Shown piece by piece: positions 60,084-64,000 of a stretch of 64,000 nt of DNA. The notes below the pieces were generated by a model. That model was not told the DNA's origin and did no database searches. It was given only the letters and a program-made list of their open reading frames with translations. Numbering within the stretch: the first letter of the stretch is position 1; the number at the start of each line of letters is the position of its first letter. The DNA lies in the NCBI RefSeq assembly GCF_003865135.1, contig NZ_BHZC01000001.1:1240001-1304000 (forward strand), written 5' to 3'. A program made the translations under genes and the position numbers. The DNA is from Streptomyces chrestomyceticus JCM 4735 (lineage in GTDB: Bacteria; Actinomycetota; Actinomycetes; Streptomycetales; Streptomycetaceae).

Positions 60084-60953
60084 TCAGGCCGCGCTGCCCG
60101 GCGTCACGTACTGCCGCAGCAGATCGCGCAGCTCGGCCTCGAAGGAGCCGTAGCGGCGGCGCAGTTCGGTGCCCGGCCAGTCGGCCGGGAGCAGGACGTC
60201 CGGCAGCAGCGGGTCCGCGAGGAGGTGCCGCAGTACGGCGGCCGAGACCGTGAAGCGCACGGCCGGTGACGTGGCGCCGGACAGCGCGGCCAGCAGCGCG
60301 CGGGCCCGCGCCGCCCAGCCGTCCAGGTCCCACAGCCCGCGCGCCAGTTCCGCCGGGTCGCCGTCCGGGACTCCGGTGAGCAGGGTGCACTGCCGGGTGA
60401 TCACGGGCGGGAGGGCGCGTTCCAGGTTGCCGGGGCGCAGCCAGGTGCCTTCGCGCAGTTCGGCGAGGCGCAGTTCCGCCATGGCCTGGCGCAGCGCGGT
60501 GCGTTCGGCGGCCGGGCGGGCTTCGGCGGTGACCACCGCGATCTCCCACGCTCCGGCCCAGTGCCGGGTGCGGGGCGTACGGCTCTCGTCCTGCCGCGCC
60601 TGACGCTCCAGCAGCCGCGCGGTGAGCCCGTAGGTGCCGTCGTCCTGCCGGAGGTCTCCGGCGGCGACCATCCGGGACAGCGCGACGCGCACGGTGCCTT
60701 CGGCGATGCCGAAGAGCTCGCCGACGCGTACCAGGGCGCGCGCCGGGAGGCGGGGCGGGTGGTGGCCGAGGAGGGTACTGAGCACGATGGAGCGGGCGGT
60801 GAGCGGCCGCAGGCCGAGGTGCCGCGCGTCGTCACGTACGGAGTCGGGTGCGGGGCCGCGTGCGGAGTCGCGCCCGGAGTCGGGTGCCGGGCCGCGTGCG
60901 GAGTCGCGCCTGGGATCACGTACGGAGTCGCGTACGGAAGTGTCGTCGTCCAT
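60084..60953 (-). CDS. PaaX family transcriptional regulator
   Basis: The product has 289 residues. Residues 45-110 carry the PaaX winged-helix (LTARSIVLSTLLGHHPPRLPARALVRVGELFGIAEGTVRVALSRMVAAGDL), followed by the PaaX dimerisation region (LRPGNLERALPP) and C-terminal domain. PaaX-type repressors sense phenylacetyl-CoA or related acyl-CoAs; the AidB-type dehydrogenase and crotonase downstream are plausible targets, though separated by lspA. The N-terminal 40 residues are a charged Asp/Arg/Ser repeat encoded by a tandem duplication. Confidence 0.88.
   Translation of the reverse strand: MDDDTSVRDSVRDPRRDSARGPAPDSGRDSARGPAPDSVRDDARHLGLRPLTARSIVLSTLLGHHPPRLPARALVRVGELFGIAEGTVRVALSRMVAAGDLRQDDGTYGLTARLLERQARQDESRTPRTRHWAGAWEIAVVTAEARPAAERTALRQAMAELRLAELREGTWLRPGNLERALPPVITRQCTLLTGVPDGDPAELARGLWDLDGWAARARALLAALSGATSPAVRFTVSAAVLRHLLADPLLPDVLLPADWPGTELRRRYGSFEAELRDLLRQYVTPGSAA
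60841..60912 (-). repeat. Two tandem 36-base repeats inside the PaaX-type gene
   Basis: Copies at 60841-60876 and 60877-60912 differ by two bases and encode DSARGPAPDS(G/V)R twice, plus a degenerate third copy toward the start codon. In-frame and outside the folded domain, so length variation between strains would be tolerated. Confidence 0.75.
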
Positions 60954-60964
60954 CGCGCGGAATC

Positions 60965-61555
60965 CTAGGAGGCCCCCGGCGGAGCGGCGACGGCCGTCTC
61001 CCCCGCCGTCTCCTCCGGCTTGCCCCTGTTGTCCAGCTCCCATCCGAGGAAGGAGAACAGCACGATCAGCACGCCGCCGCAGACGATCGCGCAGTCGGCG
61101 AAGTTCATGACGCTGAAGCCGCGTATGTGGAGGAAGTCGACCACCGCGCCCTGGAAGTCGCCGGGGGTACGGAAGAGGCGGTCGGTCAGGTTGCCGAGCC
61201 CGCCGCCCAGCAGCAGGCCCAGCGCGACCGCCCAGGGGGCGCTGTAGAGCTTGCGCGCCAGACGGAAGATCACCACGGTGACGGCCACGGCGATCAGCGT
61301 GAACAGGACGGTGGCCGCCTCGCCGATGCCGAACGCCGCGCCGGAGTTGCGCAGCACCCGCAGCTCCAGCCAGTCGCCGAACACCTTGACGGGGGCGCGG
61401 TGCTCCAGCTCGGCGACCACGGCCACCTTGCTGCCCAGGTCGAGCAGGTAGGCGGCGCCCGCCACCGCGAGGAGCAGCGGCACCCGCCGCCTGCCGCCCG
61501 CCCGTTCCGTACGGTCCGCACCGCTCTCCCCGGTGGTCCGGCCCGGTGTCGTCAC
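60965..61555 (-). CDS. lspA: Lipoprotein signal peptidase (signal peptidase II)
   Basis: The product has 196 residues and four membrane helices. Catalytic aspartates are in GNLTDR (Asp125) and NFADC (Asp154), with the NSGAAFG block (70-76) between the first two helices: all LspA signatures. It cleaves prolipoproteins after lipidation in the inner membrane. Start GTG 61555 follows GAGGGGAC. Its stop lies 11 bases before the PaaX-type start codon on the same strand. Confidence 0.95.
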   Translation of the reverse strand: MTTPGRTTGESGADRTERAGGRRRVPLLLAVAGAAYLLDLGSKVAVVAELEHRAPVKVFGDWLELRVLRNSGAAFGIGEAATVLFTLIAVAVTVVIFRLARKLYSAPWAVALGLLLGGGLGNLTDRLFRTPGDFQGAVVDFLHIRGFSVMNFADCAIVCGGVLIVLFSFLGWELDNRGKPEETAGETAVAAPPGAS

Positions 61556-61682
61556 GTTCAGTCCCCTCGCAGTCCGTCGGTCGGCCTCCACCTTAAGCGG
61601 GCCGCGGCCGGCCCTGTGATCACCGACCCCCACCCCCATTACACACTTCCCACGCCTGTCGGAAATCTGTAACGTCCACGGT

Positions 61683-63341
61683 ATGACCGTCACCCATGAA
61701 GTCGTGAATCAGGCGCCGCCGCTCACCGGGTTCAGCACGGCGGACGACCCGGCCCTGCTGGAGGCGCTGCGCCGGGCGGACGCCGGGTGGGGCGAGCCGG
61801 AGGTGCGGGAGCTGGGCGCGCTCGCCGGGACGGAGGCGGTGCAGGAGCAGTCCCGGGCCGCCGAGGAGCAGCCGCCCCGGCTGCGCACCCACGACCGCTT
61901 CGGCCACCGGATCGACGAGGTGGAGTTCCACCCCGCGTGGCACCAGTTGATGACCGTGGCGGTGGGGCACGGGCTGCACGCCGCGCCGTGGGCCGAGGCC
62001 CGGCCCGGCGCCCACCTCGTGCGCGCGGCCAAGTTCTACGTCTGGTCGCAGGCCGAGCCGGGGCACGGCTGCCCGGTCTCCATGACGTACGCCGCCGTCC
62101 CCGCCCTGCGCTCCGCGCCGGAACTGGCGGAGCGGTACGAACCGCTGCTGGCGGCCCGTACGTACGACTACGGACTGCGGCCCCCGCTGTCCAAGGCGGG
62201 CCTGATCGCGGGCATGTCGATGACAGAGAAGCAGGGCGGCTCGGACGTCCGGGCCAACACCACCCGGGCGGTGCCGGCCGGCGACGGCACGTACCGGATC
62301 ACCGGGCACAAGTGGTTCACCTCGGCGCCGATGAGCGATGTGTTCCTGACGCTGGCGCAGACCGCCGAGGGGGTGAGCTGCTTCCTGCTGCCGCGCGTCC
62401 TGCCGGACGGCACGCGCAACGGGCTGCGGCTGATGCGCCTGAAGGACAAGCTGGGCAACCGCTCCAACGCGTCCTCCGAGATCGAGTACGACGAGGCGGT
62501 GGCCTGGCCGGTGGGCGAGCCGGGGCGCGGCGTGCGGACCATCGTCGAGATGGTGAACATGACGCGGCTGGACTGCGTGATCGGCACGGCCGCCGGGATG
62601 CGCGCCGGGCTGCGGCAGGCCCTGCACCACACCACGTACCGCCACGCGTTCGGCCGCGCACTGTCCGAGCAGCCGCTCATGCGGGCGGTCCTGGCCGATC
62701 TGGCGATCGAGTCGGAGGCGGCGACGACGCTGGCGATGCGGCTGGCGACCGCCGTCGACCGGGCCCAGGCAGGGGACGCGGACGAGGCCGCGCTGCGCCG
62801 CCTGGGGCTGGCCGTCGGCAAGTACTGGGTGTGCAAGCGGGGCAGCGCGCACGCGGCGGAGGCCCTGGAGTGCCTGGGCGGCAACGGGTACGTGGAGGAG
62901 TCGGGCATGCCGCGGCTCTACCGGGAGGCCCCGCTGCTGTCGATCTGGGAGGGTTCGGGCAACGTCGCCGCGCTGGACGTGCTGCGCGCCCTCGGCAAGG
63001 AACCGGCCGCGCTGGACGCGTACTTCGCGGAGGTGGACGCGGCCGCGGGCGCCGACCGTCGGCTGGACGCCGCTGTCGCGGGCATCCGCAAGATGCTCGG
63101 CACACTCGACGATCCGGAGCGGGCGCAGCGCGCCGCCCGGACGCTGGCGGAGCGGATGGCACTCGCCTTCCAGGGCGCGCTGCTGGTCCGGTACAGCCAC
63201 CCGGCGGTGGCCGACGCGTTCTGCGCCTCACGGCTCGACGGGGAGTGGGGGAACGCCTTCGGGACGCTGCCCACCTCGGCCGACCTGGCGGGGATTCTGG
63301 AGCGGGCGCGGCCCGTGTCGTTGACGGAGGCCGCCGGATGA
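61683..63341 (+). CDS. AidB-like acyl-CoA dehydrogenase
   Basis: The product has 552 residues with the AidB order: long N-terminal extension ([21 protein letters not shown]), then acyl-CoA dehydrogenase core: [17 protein letters not shown] near residue 180, [58 protein letters not shown] near 400-425. E. coli AidB binds FAD and DNA and is linked to alkylation protection. The downstream crotonase (ATGA overlap) suggests a fatty-acid-type role here. TAACGT ends 7 bases before the ATG. Confidence 0.93.
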   Translation: MTVTHEVVNQAPPLTGFSTADDPALLEALRRADAGWGEPEVRELGALAGTEAVQEQSRAAEEQPPRLRTHDRFGHRIDEVEFHPAWHQLMTVAVGHGLHAAPWAEARPGAHLVRAAKFYVWSQAEPGHGCPVSMTYAAVPALRSAPELAERYEPLLAARTYDYGLRPPLSKAGLIAGMSMTEKQGGSDVRANTTRAVPAGDGTYRITGHKWFTSAPMSDVFLTLAQTAEGVSCFLLPRVLPDGTRNGLRLMRLKDKLGNRSNASSEIEYDEAVAWPVGEPGRGVRTIVEMVNMTRLDCVIGTAAGMRAGLRQALHHTTYRHAFGRALSEQPLMRAVLADLAIESEAATTLAMRLATAVDRAQAGDADEAALRRLGLAVGKYWVCKRGSAHAAEALECLGGNGYVEESGMPRLYREAPLLSIWEGSGNVAALDVLRALGKEPAALDAYFAEVDAAAGADRRLDAAVAGIRKMLGTLDDPERAQRAARTLAERMALAFQGALLVRYSHPAVADAFCASRLDGEWGNAFGTLPTSADLAGILERARPVSLTEAAG

Positions 63342-64000
63342 CCGGCGGGGGTCCGGTACCGGCTGAGGGCCCAGGCAGCACACCGGACGACGAACCGGCC
63401 CGCACCGTACGGATCGAACGTTCCGGCCCGGTGACGACGGTCGTCCTCTCCCGGCCGGAAGCACGCAACGCCGTGGACGGCCCCACGGCACGCCAACTGG
63501 CCGAGGCGTTCCGCGCCTTCGCGGCGGACGACGGCGCGCATGTCGCGGTCCTGTGGGGCGAGGGCGGCACGTTCTGTGCGGGTGCCGACCTCAAGGCGAT
63601 CGGCACCGGGCGCGGCAACCGGGTCGCGGCGGACGGCGACGGGCCGATGGGCCCGACCCGGATGCGGCTGGACAAGCCGGTGATCGCGGCGGTGGCCGGG
63701 CACGCGGTGGCGGGCGGCCTGGAGCTGGCCCTCTGGTGCGACCTGCGGGTCGCCGAGGAGGACGCGGTCTTCGGGGTGTTCTGCCGCCGCTGGGGCGTGC
63801 CGCTGATCGACGGCGGTACGGTACGGCTGCCCCGGATCGTCGGCACCGGCCGGGCCCTGGACATGGTGCTGACCGGGCGGCCGGTCGGCGCGGCCGAGGC
63901 GCTGGGGATGGGCCTGGCCAACCGCGTGGTGCCGCCCGGACAGGCGCGCGCGGCGGCCGAGGAACTGGCCGCCGCCGTCTCCCGCTTCCCCCAGGCGTGC
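63338..64000 (+). CDS. Enoyl-CoA hydratase/isomerase (crotonase), 5' part
   Basis: The first 221 residues are visible; the gene runs off the window end. VTTVVLSRPEARNAVDG (strand and N-terminal helix), GTFCAGADLKAIG (oxyanion-hole residues and CoA site) and VAGHAVAGGLELALWCDLRVA (second oxyanion loop) define the crotonase fold. It overlaps the AidB-type gene by ATGA and is thus translationally coupled. Substrate undetermined; a late catalytic Glu seems replaced (WGVPLIDGG), as in several non-hydratase members. Confidence 0.9.
   Translation, partial: MTGGGPVPAEGPGSTPDDEPARTVRIERSGPVTTVVLSRPEARNAVDGPTARQLAEAFRAFAADDGAHVAVLWGEGGTFCAGADLKAIGTGRGNRVAADGDGPMGPTRMRLDKPVIAAVAGHAVAGGLELALWCDLRVAEEDAVFGVFCRRWGVPLIDGGTVRLPRIVGTGRALDMVLTGRPVGAAEALGMGLANRVVPPGQARAAAEELAAAVSRFPQAC

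Overview
The window is chromosomal DNA from a high-GC actinomycete, almost certainly Streptomyces or a close relative. The signs are strong third-position G/C bias, frequent GTG starts and ATGA gene overlaps, many start codons with a -10-like hexamer only a few bases upstream (leaderless style), and a typical Streptomyces gene set: EF-hand mini-protein, dodecin, secreted SLT and Rpf-LysM cell-wall enzymes, a CYP105-type P450 with its own ferredoxin, and a DasR-like box. No phage, transposase, CRISPR array, tRNA or rRNA was seen.

Layout. 1-3.1 kb: 3' end of glgX, a DUF2165 membrane protein, an unknown gene and an FAD monooxygenase. 3.2-10.2 kb: a possible lipid-oxygenation locus, with a self-sufficient CYP102-type P450-reductase fusion, a divergent PAS/HTH regulator, and a 952-residue protein joining a catalase-like domain to an alpha-dioxygenase/cyclooxygenase-like domain. 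10.4-17.4 kb: UspA, then a promoter overlapping a DasR-type box, then a NodS-like methyltransferase, a GH3 N-acetylhexosaminidase, a DUF1796 protein, a PIG-L deacetylase and a two-gene ABC exporter. From GH3 onward the genes are packed nearly end to end. This reads as an amino-sugar conjugate modification and export system.

17.4-27.6 kb: dodecin, amino-acid permease, secreted SLT protein, a roughly 930-base gene-poor stretch, EF-hand protein, UvrA2-type ATPase, and a complete three-component P450 set with a TetR regulator. 27.7-33.3 kb: CapA lipoprotein, two unrelated small-molecule kinases, and a large Mrr nuclease-TerD fusion. 33.5-38 kb: MarR, aldehyde dehydrogenase and a TIM / RpiB / dehydrogenase run that looks like tetritol (erythritol/threitol) catabolism, although the RpiB-like gene has a likely 3' frameshift. 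38-47.4 kb: SDR, MarR with a membrane partner sharing a clear palindromic operator, hydrolase, LysR, VOC protein, a decayed protein-isoaspartate-methyltransferase-like pseudogene, acyl-CoA synthetase and a maleylpyruvate-isomerase-fold protein.

47.7-55 kb: Fpg/Nei glycosylase, lipase maturation factor, TPR protein, lactonase, permease and Rpf-LysM muralytic protein. 55.5-58.9 kb: molybdate uptake operon (HTH-TOBE regulator, modA, modB, modC) with an odd frame junction between modB and modC. 59.1-64 kb: CitG/MdcB-like protein, PaaX-type regulator, lspA, AidB-type acyl-CoA dehydrogenase and the start of an enoyl-CoA hydratase cut by the window end.

The two loci most worth attention are the oxygenase locus at 3.2-10.2 kb and the DasR-box operon at 10.9-17.4 kb. 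Start coordinates were chosen by frame, ribosome-binding sites and family length. Coordinates of short sites were counted by hand and may be off by a base or two.
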